The translations under genes were made by a program, and so were the position numbers. Of a stretch of DNA of 28,038 bases, positions 13,618 through 22,128 are shown piece by piece; positions within the stretch are counted from its first letter, which is position 1, and each line of letters opens with the position of its first letter. This DNA is from an uncultured Clostridia bacterium (GTDB lineage Bacteria; Bacillota; Clostridia; Oscillospirales; Ruminococcaceae): the NCBI GenBank assembly GCA_947629275.1, contig CANRDG010000004.1:1-28038 (forward strand), written 5' to 3'. The notes under the pieces are model-generated. The model searched no databases, was not told the DNA's origin, and saw nothing but the letters and a program-made list of their open reading frames with translations.

Positions 13618-15756
13618 CTAACCTTTACCGGTCAGCCTCGCCAGCAGCCTTTTGAAAAATCCCTGCTTTTTAACGGGCTGGGCTGCCTTTTCGGTGCGGT
13701 ATTTTTCAGCCCTCTCGTAGCTCTCGTTTATGAAAAACTCCTGCGCGTTAAGGGCAGGCTTGCCGCCGACAGGCACTTTTATATACTTGCCGTCGCTGTT
13801 TTGCTCGCGCGCCTTTACGTTGTCGCCAAGCTGTATCAGAAAATAGTCAACTATCCGCCGCTTGCAGTCGGGGTCTAGCACGGGGCAGGCGACCTCAAAA
13901 CGCCGCACTGTGTTCCTTGTCATAAAGTCGGCGGACGAAATAAATACCTTTTCAAAGTCTTTGCCGAAAATGTATATGCGCGAGTGCTCAAGAAAACGCC
14001 CAACTATCGAGATTATTCTTATGTTATCGGTGACATTCGGCACCCCTGCCACAAGGCAGCTTATGCCGCGCACGATAAGCTCCACCTTAACGCCTGCCTG
14101 CGAACACTGTATAAGCTTGTCGATAAGAACTTTGTCCGTCAGCGAGTTGACCTTTGCACCGACGTACCCCTCGCCGCCCGAGCGCGCTATGTTTATCTGC
14201 TCGTCCATCATCTCGCAAAGGCGGTTTTGCATAAGCTTCGGCGCGACCAGCAGATGTGCGGCGTTTTCAACAAATTCGCCGACCGAAAGCGCGTTGAACA
14301 CCGATGCAGCCTCCTGCGCTATTTCGGCGTTTGCGGTCATAAGGCAAAAGTCAGTGTAAAGCGCGGCGGTCTTTTCGTTGTAGTTGCCCGTGCCGACCTG
14401 CGTAATATACTTTACCTCGCTGCCGACCTTTCGCGTTATCAGCAGCAGCTTTGAATGTACTTTCAGATTCTCGGGCCCGTAAAGTATGCTGCACCCTGCC
14501 TCCTCCAAACGCTTAGACCAGCCTATGTTGTTTTCCTCATCAAAACGCGCGCGCAGCTCCACAAGGGTAGTCACCTGCTTGCCGTTCTCGGCAGCTTTTA
14601 TAAGAGCCTCAATCACCTTGCTGTCTCTCGCAACGCGGTACAATGTAATTTTTATAGACATAACGCTGTCGTCCGCGGCGGCCTCGTCAAGCAGCCTGAT
14701 AAACGGCTTTATGCTCTCATACGGGTATGAAAGCAGTATGTCTTTTTTCTCTATCTGGGAGATCATAGACTGCGCAGGGTCAACGCCGTAAGGCTCTTGC
14801 GGCACGCGCTTGGGGAAGAACAGCTCGGTGCGCTGAGAGAGTTTGCCGCTTATCTCGCTTGTGTACGACATATCGAGCGGCGATTTTACCACAAACACCT
14901 GCTTTTTCGATATTTCAAGCCTTGCCGTAAGCTCGCCCAGCGTAAGGTCTGAAAGCTCTCTTGAAAGCTCCAGCCTTACGGGGCAAAGGCGCTTTCTTTT
15001 CTTTATAAGTTCCTGCATATGCGAGCGGAAGTCAAGCTCGTATTCGTAGCCTGCCTCTTCGGTGTTTATGTCTGCGCTGCGTGTTATGCGCATAAGCGAT
15101 TTTTCTTCTATCTTGTAGCCCGAGAATATCTGTGAAATAAAGTGCAGAAGTATCTCGTCTATCGTCATGTAGCGTATCTTGCCGTTTTTCTCGGAAGTGG
15201 GAATGAAAAGCAGTTTGGCATTGCCCACGCCCGATTTTACAACGCCAAGTTTTACATTGTTTTTAGATGACAGCTTCGCAACTGCGTAAACTTCTCTGTT
15301 GTTAAGAAACGGGAACGGGTGGCGGCGGTCTATCACAAGCGGCGACAAAAATGGCAGCATCTCGTATCTGAAATACGCCTCTACAAAGTCTGCCTCTTTC
15401 TTGCCAAGGTCTTTGAAAGAACATCTCTTTACGCCTAGATCCGCAAGGTCGTCGTCTATTTTTGAAATAGTCTTGCCGAGGTCGCCGTACATCGCCGATG
15501 TTCTTTTGTATATGGCAGAAAGCTGCTCGGACGGGCGCATTCTCGTTTTTCCGTCGCGGTCGTTGTCGTTTACAAGCATGGCATCATGAAGCGAACCCAC
15601 GCGAACCATGTAAAATTCGTCAAGGTTGCTCGCAAATATCGAAGCGAACTGCAACCGCTCCAGAAGGGGCACGCTGGTATCCTGCGCCTCTTCAAGAACA
15701 CGGCAGTTGAATTTCAGCCACGAAAGCTCTCTGTTGTCGTAAACCTTTTTGCCCAT
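13618..15756 (-). CDS. ppk1: Polyphosphate kinase 1
   Basis: The 712-residue enzyme reversibly makes polyphosphate from ATP. The N-terminal REWSWL-like RELSWLKFNCRVLEEA and NLDEFYMVRV are typical. The autophosphorylated histidine is H434 in LKVHSKLLLI, and the second HKD-like motif HSRIYIFGK lies in the C-terminal lobe. The length equals the family norm. It starts behind AAGGAG and follows hpt by 38 bp on the same strand, so both are probably read from the hpt promoter. The lysine-rich tail (KKQGFFKRLLARLTGKG) extends a little past the usual end. Confidence 0.96.
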   Translation of the reverse strand: MGKKVYDNRELSWLKFNCRVLEEAQDTSVPLLERLQFASIFASNLDEFYMVRVGSLHDAMLVNDNDRDGKTRMRPSEQLSAIYKRTSAMYGDLGKTISKIDDDLADLGVKRCSFKDLGKKEADFVEAYFRYEMLPFLSPLVIDRRHPFPFLNNREVYAVAKLSSKNNVKLGVVKSGVGNAKLLFIPTSEKNGKIRYMTIDEILLHFISQIFSGYKIEEKSLMRITRSADINTEEAGYEYELDFRSHMQELIKKRKRLCPVRLELSRELSDLTLGELTARLEISKKQVFVVKSPLDMSYTSEISGKLSQRTELFFPKRVPQEPYGVDPAQSMISQIEKKDILLSYPYESIKPFIRLLDEAAADDSVMSIKITLYRVARDSKVIEALIKAAENGKQVTTLVELRARFDEENNIGWSKRLEEAGCSILYGPENLKVHSKLLLITRKVGSEVKYITQVGTGNYNEKTAALYTDFCLMTANAEIAQEAASVFNALSVGEFVENAAHLLVAPKLMQNRLCEMMDEQINIARSGGEGYVGAKVNSLTDKVLIDKLIQCSQAGVKVELIVRGISCLVAGVPNVTDNIRIISIVGRFLEHSRIYIFGKDFEKVFISSADFMTRNTVRRFEVACPVLDPDCKRRIVDYFLIQLGDNVKAREQNSDGKYIKVPVGGKPALNAQEFFINESYERAEKYRTEKAAQPVKKQGFFKRLLARLTGKG

Positions 15757-15794
15757 GATCTTTCTCCTTGTTTTATACTATTATAATATTACGG

Positions 15795-16316
15795 TTAAAG
15801 CTTTGCTATGAACGGAAGATTTCTGAAACGCTCGTTGTGATCCAGCCCGTAACCCACCACAAAATGATCTTCTATCTCAAAGCCCGCGTAATCTGCCTTT
15901 ATGTCAACTTTGCGTCGAGAGGGCTTGTCAAGAAAAGCGCAAATTTTCATGCTTGCAGGTCCTTTCGCCCAAAAGTATTCCGACAGCTTTTTCAGAGTAA
16001 GCCCCGTGTCTATTATGTCCTCAACGATGATGATGTGCCGCCCCTTTATGTCGGGAATATCTTCAAAATTTATGTCAACGCTGCCTGTGGTGTGGTCGCC
16101 CGCGTAAGATTTTGCCTTTATAAAGCCAAGTTCGCACGGTACTTTGATACTGCGCGCTAAATCTGAAGCGAATATCACAGCGCCTTTCAAAGTACATATA
16201 AGTAAAATTTCTTTTCCCGAGTATTCCGAAGAAATTTGCTCGCCAAGCTCTTTAACGCGCCTGCTTATTTCTTCTTCGGAAATAAGAACGGTATATTTAT
16301 TTTTTTCAGCAGCCAT
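15795..16316 (-). CDS. hpt: Hypoxanthine phosphoribosyltransferase
   Basis: The 173-residue enzyme converts hypoxanthine (and usually guanine) with PRPP to IMP (GMP). The PRPP-binding motif is IIIVEDIIDTGLTL (about 96-109), with ICTLKGAVIFASDL forming the pyrophosphate loop and VGYGLDHNERFRNLPFIAKL the family C-terminus. The length fits type I HPRTs. Its own promoter at 16356-16384 is divergent from that of the PP2C operon, which contains the phosphorylase that would supply hypoxanthine. Confidence 0.95.
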   Translation of the reverse strand: MAAEKNKYTVLISEEEISRRVKELGEQISSEYSGKEILLICTLKGAVIFASDLARSIKVPCELGFIKAKSYAGDHTTGSVDINFEDIPDIKGRHIIIVEDIIDTGLTLKKLSEYFWAKGPASMKICAFLDKPSRRKVDIKADYAGFEIEDHFVVGYGLDHNERFRNLPFIAKL

Positions 16317-16355
16317 AAACCTTGCCGCCTTTCATATTATGTTATACATAATACT

Positions 16356-16384
16356 ATTATATCATATATTGCGACAAATTACAA
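16356..16384 (-). promoter_or_regulatory. Sigma-A promoter for hpt-ppk1
   Basis: On the minus strand TTGTAA (16379-16384) and TATAAT (16356-16361) are 17 bp apart, about 40 bp ahead of the hpt start. Its -35 is only 11 bp from that of the divergent promoter, so one regulator could act on both. Confidence 0.72.
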
Positions 16385-16395
16385 GCCGTAGGCGG

Positions 16396-16424
16396 TTGAC
16401 AATCGGACAAGAATAGAGTATAAT
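16396..16424 (+). promoter_or_regulatory. Perfect consensus sigma-A promoter for the PP2C-purine operon
   Basis: TTGACA (16396-16401) and TATAAT (16419-16424) have a 17-bp spacer. The start codon at 16446 is only about 15 nt past the likely transcription start, so the 5' leader is very short. Confidence 0.85.
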
Positions 16425-16445
16425 ATAACACGGTGATTTTTTATT

Positions 16446-17207
16446 ATGCATATAAGTATTTACGGCATTACCGACAAGGGTGCAGCGCTTAATATAAATG
16501 AGGACAGGATACTGATAGACGGCAAAGTTTACGACAGCGGCGAGGTGGAAGCGCTTGTTACAGAGCCTATGATAGCAGCAGTTTGCGACGGCGTTGGCGG
16601 CGAGAATTGCGGCGAAGTAGCGGCGCAGATGTGCCTTGACGAGCTTGCGAAAGTAAAGTACAGCTCTCTTACAGACCTTAAAAGCGTTGTTATGGATATT
16701 CACGAAAAGCTGCTGAAAGAAGCGCAAAGGGATAAGCAGTACGGAAATATGCAGACCACGCTGTGCCTTTTTGCGCTCGATGAAAAATGCAACAGTTGCT
16801 GCGTGAACGTCGGCGACAGCAGGCTTTACAGATACGCAGGCGGCGTGGCAACTCAGCTTTCTACAGACCATACACTGGTGCGCTATCTTTACGACATGGG
16901 CGAGATGACCGCAGAGGAGATGAAAACTTCTCCCGACAGAAACGTTATTATTTCGTCGGTAGGGGGCGACAGCCAAATACCTAAACTTGACGTTTTTTCG
17001 ATAGGCGAAAGGTTTGGCACGCTGCCTGATGATACGATGATAATTTGCAGCGACGGCATAACCGACCACGTAGGCAGAACAGAAATAGAAGTCTGCATGG
17101 GGCTCGATGTGCCATTTGAGGACAAAATAGACGCGATATACAGGCTGGCGCTCTCACGCGGCAGTTGTGATAATCTTTCAGTGATAGGAATAGCAGGTGA
17201 ATGTTGA
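16446..17207 (+). CDS. PP2C-family serine/threonine phosphatase
   Basis: The 253-residue cytoplasmic protein is a PPM/PP2C metal-dependent phosphatase. Metal and active-site motifs are NINEDR (E19, D20), AAVCDGVGG (D48), VNVGDSRLYRY, SSVGGDS and IICSDGITDHV, in family order, and the length matches bacterial PrpC/Stp enzymes. No PASTA kinase partner is next to it; instead it heads an operon with an amidohydrolase and two purine-salvage genes. The downstream gene overlaps its stop codon (TGATG), indicating coupled translation. Its target is unknown. Confidence 0.9.
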   Translation: MHISIYGITDKGAALNINEDRILIDGKVYDSGEVEALVTEPMIAAVCDGVGGENCGEVAAQMCLDELAKVKYSSLTDLKSVVMDIHEKLLKEAQRDKQYGNMQTTLCLFALDEKCNSCCVNVGDSRLYRYAGGVATQLSTDHTLVRYLYDMGEMTAEEMKTSPDRNVIISSVGGDSQIPKLDVFSIGERFGTLPDDTMIICSDGITDHVGRTEIEVCMGLDVPFEDKIDAIYRLALSRGSCDNLSVIGIAGEC

Positions 17208-18058
17208 TGTACAAAGAAATACACACAGAAACAAACGTTGAAAAGGCTCTGGCATTTGCAAAAAATTATGGCATATGCAACGCGCACTGCCACATATACC
17301 CCGTGAAAATAGCTGACAAAGCGGTAGTTAATATAGGCAAGTTTTACGGCATTTATATGGACTGCGAAATGGGTACTTCGGAGTCGTTGATCGCAGACGG
17401 AAAGCCTTTCGGGGTGGAAAAATATTTGGTATGTTCTGCCGCTACAGACCCTTCGCAGGTGGAGAGCATAAATGATTTTATCATTGCCGAATGCAAAAAG
17501 CACCCCGAGTTTATAGGCTTCGGCACGCTTCACCCCGGGTATGAGGGAAACTTTGATAAAGAGATACAAAGATGTATGGACGGCGGTCTTAAAGGCATAA
17601 AGCTGCACCCTGATTTTCAGCTTTTCAACATTGACGACGAAAACGCGCTGCCTATGTATCAGGCGGCAGAGGGCAAACTGCCGATACTTTTCCATATGGG
17701 CGATGACAGATATGACTACTCCGCGCCCGAAAGACTGCTGAGAGTCATGAAGATGTACCCCGGTCTGCACGCGTTTGCAGCGCACCTTGGCGGCTATCAG
17801 GTGTGGGACAGGGCAGCTGAAACGCTTGCAGGGGTAGATAACGTTTGGTACGACTGCTCGTCGTCGCTGGCATTTATGACACCGCAGCAGGCCGTGAAAT
17901 ACATACGCACGCTGGGTGTTGACCACGTTATGTTCGGAACGGATTTTCCGATGTGGAACCACGCAGGCGAGCTCAACCGCTTTGAGGCGCTGGATCTTAC
18001 CGAGGAGGAGCGGCAGAAGATACTAAGCGGCAACTTCAAAAAATACTTTGGTATATAA
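17207..18058 (+). CDS. TIM-barrel amidohydrolase (amidohydrolase family 2)
   Basis: The 283-residue product is a metal-dependent hydrolase or decarboxylase of the amidohydrolase-2 type. NAHCHIYP (H27, H29) near the N-terminus gives the first metal ligands, GIKLHPDFQ follows a strand, a histidine in HLGG and the aspartate of FGTDFPMW complete the set. The ATG at 17207 is chosen because AGGTGA lies 6 bp upstream; it overlaps the phosphatase stop by one base. The PNP gene starts 42 bp after it. Substrate is not evident, and its place beside nucleoside-salvage genes is only suggestive. Confidence 0.82.
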   Translation: MYKEIHTETNVEKALAFAKNYGICNAHCHIYPVKIADKAVVNIGKFYGIYMDCEMGTSESLIADGKPFGVEKYLVCSAATDPSQVESINDFIIAECKKHPEFIGFGTLHPGYEGNFDKEIQRCMDGGLKGIKLHPDFQLFNIDDENALPMYQAAEGKLPILFHMGDDRYDYSAPERLLRVMKMYPGLHAFAAHLGGYQVWDRAAETLAGVDNVWYDCSSSLAFMTPQQAVKYIRTLGVDHVMFGTDFPMWNHAGELNRFEALDLTEEERQKILSGNFKKYFGI

Positions 18059-18100
18059 GCGTATATATACTATTTTAAATGTAAAGGCGAGGTGTAGCAT

Positions 18101-18937
18101 ATGTCCGATATGTACGAAAGGCTTTTGCGCTGTAAAGAGCAGATACGCAAAGTGACCGACTTTGAACCGCAGATGGCGCTTGTTTTAGGTTCGGGACTGG
18201 GCGGTTTTGCGGAAAGCATTGACGTTGAGGCTTGCGTGCCATACGGAGAGATAGAGGGCTTCCCCGTTTCTACCGTAAAAGGGCACAAGGGGCAGTTTAT
18301 CTTCGGCAGGCTTGGCAGTGTCAAAATAGTATGTATGCAGGGCAGGGTGCATTGTTACGAGGGCTACACCGCGCAGGAAACAGTAATGCCGATAAGGCTG
18401 ATGAAAATGCTCGGTGCGGAGAAAATAATGCTTACCAACGCTTCGGGCGGCATAAACGCAGGCTTTAAGGCAGGCGACCTTATGATTTTGACAGATCACA
18501 TATCGCTGTTTGCGCCAAACCCTCTGATAGGGGAGAACATAGAGCAGCTGGGCGTTAGATTCCCCGACATGAGCAGTATTTATAATAAGGAATTGCAGAA
18601 TATTATTAAAACAGCAGCCGCTAAAAACGGCATAGATATTAAAGAGGGCGTGTACGTTCAGCTGACGGGACCAAGTTATGAATCCCCTGCTGAGATAAAA
18701 ATGCTCGGCAAGCTGGGCGCAGATGCGGTGGGTATGTCAACGGTGTGTGAGGCAATTGCTGCAAATCACGCAGGTATGCAGGTGTGTGCGGTTTCGTGCA
18801 TTTCAAACCTTGCGGCAGGTATAGCGAAAAAGCCGCTTACCCATGCAGAAGTTCAGCAGACTGCCGACGCGGTGGCGAAGACCTTTGAAACACTGGTAAA
18901 GACCGCTATTGCGGATATGTTCCGAATGGAGAAATAA
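18101..18937 (+). CDS. Purine nucleoside phosphorylase (trimeric type)
   Basis: The 278-residue enzyme cleaves purine nucleosides with phosphate to free base and (deoxy)ribose-1-phosphate. Landmarks are LVLGSGLGGF, VKGHKGQF, the HCYEGY segment, LTNASGGIN, the GPSYESPAE motif, GMSTVCEA and SCISNLAAG, which define the PNP/MTAP family with inosine/guanosine preference. The length fits the trimeric class. The start lies behind GAGGTG. The deaminase gene begins one base past its stop codon, so the two proteins are made together and may act in sequence. Confidence 0.93.
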   Translation: MSDMYERLLRCKEQIRKVTDFEPQMALVLGSGLGGFAESIDVEACVPYGEIEGFPVSTVKGHKGQFIFGRLGSVKIVCMQGRVHCYEGYTAQETVMPIRLMKMLGAEKIMLTNASGGINAGFKAGDLMILTDHISLFAPNPLIGENIEQLGVRFPDMSSIYNKELQNIIKTAAAKNGIDIKEGVYVQLTGPSYESPAEIKMLGKLGADAVGMSTVCEAIAANHAGMQVCAVSCISNLAAGIAKKPLTHAEVQQTADAVAKTFETLVKTAIADMFRMEK

Positions 18938-18938
18938 T

Positions 18939-20207
18939 ATGAAAATACGCCTTTATAACGCTAAAATACTTACAATGGAGAATACGGACATAACCGAGGG
19001 CGAAGTGTGGACCGACGGCGATAAAATAACGTATGTCGGCGAAAAACGCTGCGATATGCCGCAGTTTGACAGGGAGACAGATATTCAGCAAGACCTGCTT
19101 ATGCCGTCTTTCAAAAACTGCCATACCCACTCGGCGATGACGTTTTTGCGCTCGTATGCGGACGACCTGCCGCTGCAAGACTGGCTTTTTAAAAAGGTGT
19201 TTCCGCAGGAGGCAAAGCTTAACGGCGAGCGAGTTGCGGCGTTTGCAAAAGTCGCGCTGCTGGAGTACCTGACGAGCGGCATTACCGCCTGCTTTGATAT
19301 GTATTTTTACCCCGAATATTTTGCAAAGGTGTGCGCGGACTTCGGCTTTCGCGGCGTGCTGTGCGGCGCTGTAACGCAGGGCGACGACCTCGCGCTTTTA
19401 GAGGAGCGGTATGTAAAACTAAATTCTTTCAGCAAAATGGTCACATATAAGCTCGGTATGCATTCCGAGTACCTCTGCCCGATAGAGATGATACGCGGTG
19501 TGAGCGAGCTTGCCCACAAGTATAAAGCCCCCGTTTTCATGCACAATTCGGAGACGGAAAAAGAAGTAAGAGAATGCCGCGAAAGATATTCGCTTTCGCC
19601 GACACAGCTTTTTGACAGAGAGGGCGTGTTCGACTACGGCGGCGGCGGCTTTCACTGCGTGTGGCTCGATGACGAGGATATGCGCATTTTCAAAGAGCGC
19701 GGTCTGTGGGCGGTGACTAACCCTGCCTCGAATTTGAAACTTGCAAGCGGTATTGCGCCTTTGCAGAAAATGCTTGAGCGCGGCATGGGTATCTCGATAG
19801 GCACAGACGGCGCGGCAAGCAATAACTGCCTCGATATGTTCAGAGAGATGTACCTTGCAGCGGCTTTGCAGAAAGTAAAAACCGGCGATGCCTCTGCCTG
19901 CGCGGCTGATGAGGTGCTGAAAATGGCAACAGTAAACGGCGCAAAAACGCTTGGCCTTGACGACTGCGACACCCTTGCAGAGGGCAAACAGGCGGATATA
20001 ATACGCATTGACCTGCATCAGCCGAATATGCAGCCGCAGCACGATATCGTGAAGAATATCGTCTACAGCGGCAGCAAGCAGAATGTTAAAATGACCATGT
20101 GCGCAGGCAAGATACTCTACGAGGACGGCAAGTTCTTTGTGGGGGAGAGCGCGGAAGAAATTTATGACGCGGCGGACAGCGAAACGCGCGCACTGCTGGC
20201 AGAATGA
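18939..20207 (+). CDS. MTA/SAH/adenosine-type deaminase
   Basis: The 422-residue product is a zinc- or iron-dependent amidohydrolase of the MtaD/SsnA/TrzA group, whose members deaminate 5'-methylthioadenosine, S-adenosylhomocysteine or adenosine to the inosine form. Metal ligands include H62 and H64 in NCHTHSAMTFLR, GMHSEYLC, the FHCVWLD histidine, and GTDGAASNNCLDMF. The ATG at 18939 is used because GGAG (18928-18931) is 7 bp upstream; an earlier in-frame start inside PNP is unlikely. It directly follows PNP, which could split the inosine product. Guanine deaminase is a less likely reading. Confidence 0.85.
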   Translation: MKIRLYNAKILTMENTDITEGEVWTDGDKITYVGEKRCDMPQFDRETDIQQDLLMPSFKNCHTHSAMTFLRSYADDLPLQDWLFKKVFPQEAKLNGERVAAFAKVALLEYLTSGITACFDMYFYPEYFAKVCADFGFRGVLCGAVTQGDDLALLEERYVKLNSFSKMVTYKLGMHSEYLCPIEMIRGVSELAHKYKAPVFMHNSETEKEVRECRERYSLSPTQLFDREGVFDYGGGGFHCVWLDDEDMRIFKERGLWAVTNPASNLKLASGIAPLQKMLERGMGISIGTDGAASNNCLDMFREMYLAAALQKVKTGDASACAADEVLKMATVNGAKTLGLDDCDTLAEGKQADIIRIDLHQPNMQPQHDIVKNIVYSGSKQNVKMTMCAGKILYEDGKFFVGESAEEIYDAADSETRALLAE

Positions 20208-20412
20208 TACTGTGCGAAATTACGGAAAATGACAAATATCGCCATTAAATTGTGGTTTTTGTGTGTTTATGTTTACGACGGATAACAAATTCAAAAATTA
20301 CAATTCGGTAACAATTGTGATAGAACGGTGTGCAACATAACCAAAAACAGGGGCTAAAGTTTGTAGGAATACACATAATTGATTACAGAACTAAAAAAAC
20401 TCGTTAAAAAAC

Positions 20413-20441
20413 TTGAATTTGAAGCGAGAATATTGTATATT
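20413..20441 (+). promoter_or_regulatory. Promoter candidate for the sugar transporter operon
   Basis: TTGAAT (20413-20418) and TATATT (20436-20441) are 17 bp apart, placing the transcript start near 20448, right before the folded leader. Confidence 0.6.
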
Positions 20442-20450
20442 TTTAATACA

Positions 20451-20580
20451 GGCAGAAATGCCGTGTGAAAATGAACCCTCAGACCATTACGGTCTTATAA
20501 GCCGACGGTGAAAACTTCAGAGGGGGAAGCCGTCGTATAAATTTGGCATTAATGAATCCTATACTAATGCACAAAATTTA
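20451..20580 (+). promoter_or_regulatory. Structured mRNA leader, possible cis-regulatory RNA
   Basis: Exact pairings seen are GGCA-GAAA-TGCC (20451-20462), AGACC/GGTCT (20481-20495), CGACGG/CCGTCG (20503-20508/20530-20535), and a long hairpin with TAAATTT/AAATTTA (20538-20544/20574-20580) enclosing GCATTA/TAATGC (20546-20551/20565-20570). CCCTC (20476-20480) can also pair with GAGGG (20520-20524) inside the loop of the third stem, which would make a pseudoknot. The last hairpin ends immediately before the ribosome binding site. I could not match it to a riboswitch class I know; mRNA stabilisation is an alternative role. Confidence 0.5.
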
Positions 20581-20595
20581 AGGAGGAAGATTTCA

Positions 20596-22017
20596 ATGAA
20601 CAAACTTAAGAGAGTTCTCTCCGGAACACTCGCTCTTGCTCTGGCTGCTTCTATGATGACAGCTTGCGGCAAGGATGACAGCTCGGCCGGCGGAAACAGC
20701 GGCACAACAAGCGGCGGATCAGATGCTTCCGGCAAGACTGTAGTAAAGGTTTATACTTTTACTGATGAAACACAGGGAATGCTGGACGGCTTCCTGGAGG
20801 ACAACCCGGAATTCGCTGAGAAGTACACCTTCGACATAACCCTCGAAGCTACAGCTTCTACATATCAGCAGAAGACCATGTCTGCTCTTGCAAGCGATGA
20901 CGCTCCCGACCTGTTCCTTGCTGATGCTGACTATGCTAAGAAGTTTGCTGCTCTCGAGCAGACCGCTTCTCTTGCTGACCTCGGTATCACCATCAAGGAC
21001 GAAGAATACTATTCTTATGTACTCGACTTCACGACCATCAAGGGTCAGAGAATGGCTCTTTCGCACCAGGCTGCACCGGGCGTAGTTCTCTACAGAAGAG
21101 ACTATGCTGAGGAAGTTCTCGGCAGCGGCGATCCTGCTGAAGTTCAGAAGCACATGGATACTTGGGATCACTTTGTTGAGACCGCAGAAGCTATGAAAGA
21201 AAAAGGCTACTACATGATAGCCGGTATCGATGAGCTCAAGAGATGCTTCATGAACAACAGAAGCAGCGCTTGGGTAAACGAAGATACAATGGAATATCAG
21301 CTCGATAAGGAAACTGTTTCACAGTTCCTCGAAGTAACCAAGAAGCTCGCTGACGAAGGCTGCACTCAGGACGTAACTCCTGTTCAGTGGAACGCTAACT
21401 GGTACAAGGGCATGAAGGACGGAGTATTCTGCTTCTTCGGCTGCTCATGGTATCTGCACTACACCATCAAGCCTAACTGTCTTGCTGAGGTTTCTACCGG
21501 TAAGGTAGACCCCGACAACGGCTCTCAGGAAGCTGATGAAAAGGACTACAAGGAAGGCAACGGTTCATTCGGTAAGTGGGGCATAATCGCAGGTCCTGCT
21601 CCTTACTTCTGGGGCGGCACATGGTGGTACGGCTCCAAGAAGTGCCTCGAAGACGGCACCAAGGATGCTGTTAAGCAGGTTATCGAATACTTCTGCGTAA
21701 ACGATGATTCACTGCTCAAGGTAATGCAGAAGAAGGGTGACTTCACTTCTAAGCCCGCTGTAAACGAGAAGCTGACTGCTGATCCTGAGTCTTCTACTTA
21801 CAAGTTCCTTGCCGGTCAGGACTGGTACACGATCTTCCGTGAGGCTGCTCCGAACATCGATACCAAGACGACCTGCCTGTACGATGACGAATTCAACACT
21901 GCTGTTGATAATGCTCTTAAAAACTACATCACCAACGGTATGTCACTTGATGACGCTATCGCCGGCATCGCTACCGAAGTTAAGTCCAGCCTGAAGGACG
22001 TTAAGTTCCCCGAATAA
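20596..22017 (+). CDS. Sugar ABC transporter substrate-binding lipoprotein (CUT1 type)
   Basis: The 473-residue product is a family 1 extracellular solute-binding protein. It has a lipoprotein signal with lipobox MTAC (C24), a short Gly/Ser linker, and a large bilobed domain starting VVKVYTFTDETQGM. Many tryptophans (for example GGTWWYG, TPVQWNANWYKG) suit carbohydrate stacking. The following two permeases confirm an ABC importer for a sugar or oligosaccharide, plausibly a plant glucan breakdown product given the cellulase in the window (inference). The start is behind AAGGAGGAAG. Codon use differs from neighbouring genes, with AAG, GCT, TAC, AAC and ATC dominating over AAA, GCG, TAT, AAT and ATA, as expected for very high expression. 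A terminator follows. Confidence 0.92.
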   Translation: MNKLKRVLSGTLALALAASMMTACGKDDSSAGGNSGTTSGGSDASGKTVVKVYTFTDETQGMLDGFLEDNPEFAEKYTFDITLEATASTYQQKTMSALASDDAPDLFLADADYAKKFAALEQTASLADLGITIKDEEYYSYVLDFTTIKGQRMALSHQAAPGVVLYRRDYAEEVLGSGDPAEVQKHMDTWDHFVETAEAMKEKGYYMIAGIDELKRCFMNNRSSAWVNEDTMEYQLDKETVSQFLEVTKKLADEGCTQDVTPVQWNANWYKGMKDGVFCFFGCSWYLHYTIKPNCLAEVSTGKVDPDNGSQEADEKDYKEGNGSFGKWGIIAGPAPYFWGGTWWYGSKKCLEDGTKDAVKQVIEYFCVNDDSLLKVMQKKGDFTSKPAVNEKLTADPESSTYKFLAGQDWYTIFREAAPNIDTKTTCLYDDEFNTAVDNALKNYITNGMSLDDAIAGIATEVKSSLKDVKFPE

Positions 22018-22069
22018 TACTTAACTCGGAAATTTGACTGAATAACAGTTGAATAATCGCTGAAACCTA

Positions 22070-22103
22070 GATGGGTGGGTCAATTCCCACCCATCTTTGT
22101 TTT
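22070..22103 (+). terminator. Attenuating terminator after the sugar-binding protein gene
   Basis: GATGGGTGGG (22070-22079) pairs exactly with CCCACCCATC (22086-22095) across a 6-nt loop, followed by TTTGTTTT. Its position ahead of the permeases would keep their level below that of the binding protein. Confidence 0.88.
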
Positions 22104-22128
22104 GATATTGAAAATAGGAGTGTGAAAT

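Larger units (their letters stand above)
20208..20595 (+). other. 388-bp intergenic region with promoter and structured leader
   Basis: No gene is seen. The first 200 bp are AT-rich with no recognisable terminator after the deaminase gene; ACAATT and ACAATTGT near 20300-20318 could be an operator but match no family I know. A promoter candidate at 20413-20441 is followed by about 150 nt of leader with several perfect stems, and then a strong AGGAGG ribosome binding site at 20581-20586. Confidence 0.7.

Noticed and set aside
16889..17962. 357-codon frame antisense to the phosphatase and amidohydrolase genes
   Set aside because: It spans two well-supported genes, lacks a ribosome binding site and shows no domain.
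20448..20595. T-box, c-di-GMP, purine, SAM or glutamine riboswitch in the sugar operon leader
   Set aside because: None of their conserved core sequences could be found; only stems are clear, so no class is named.
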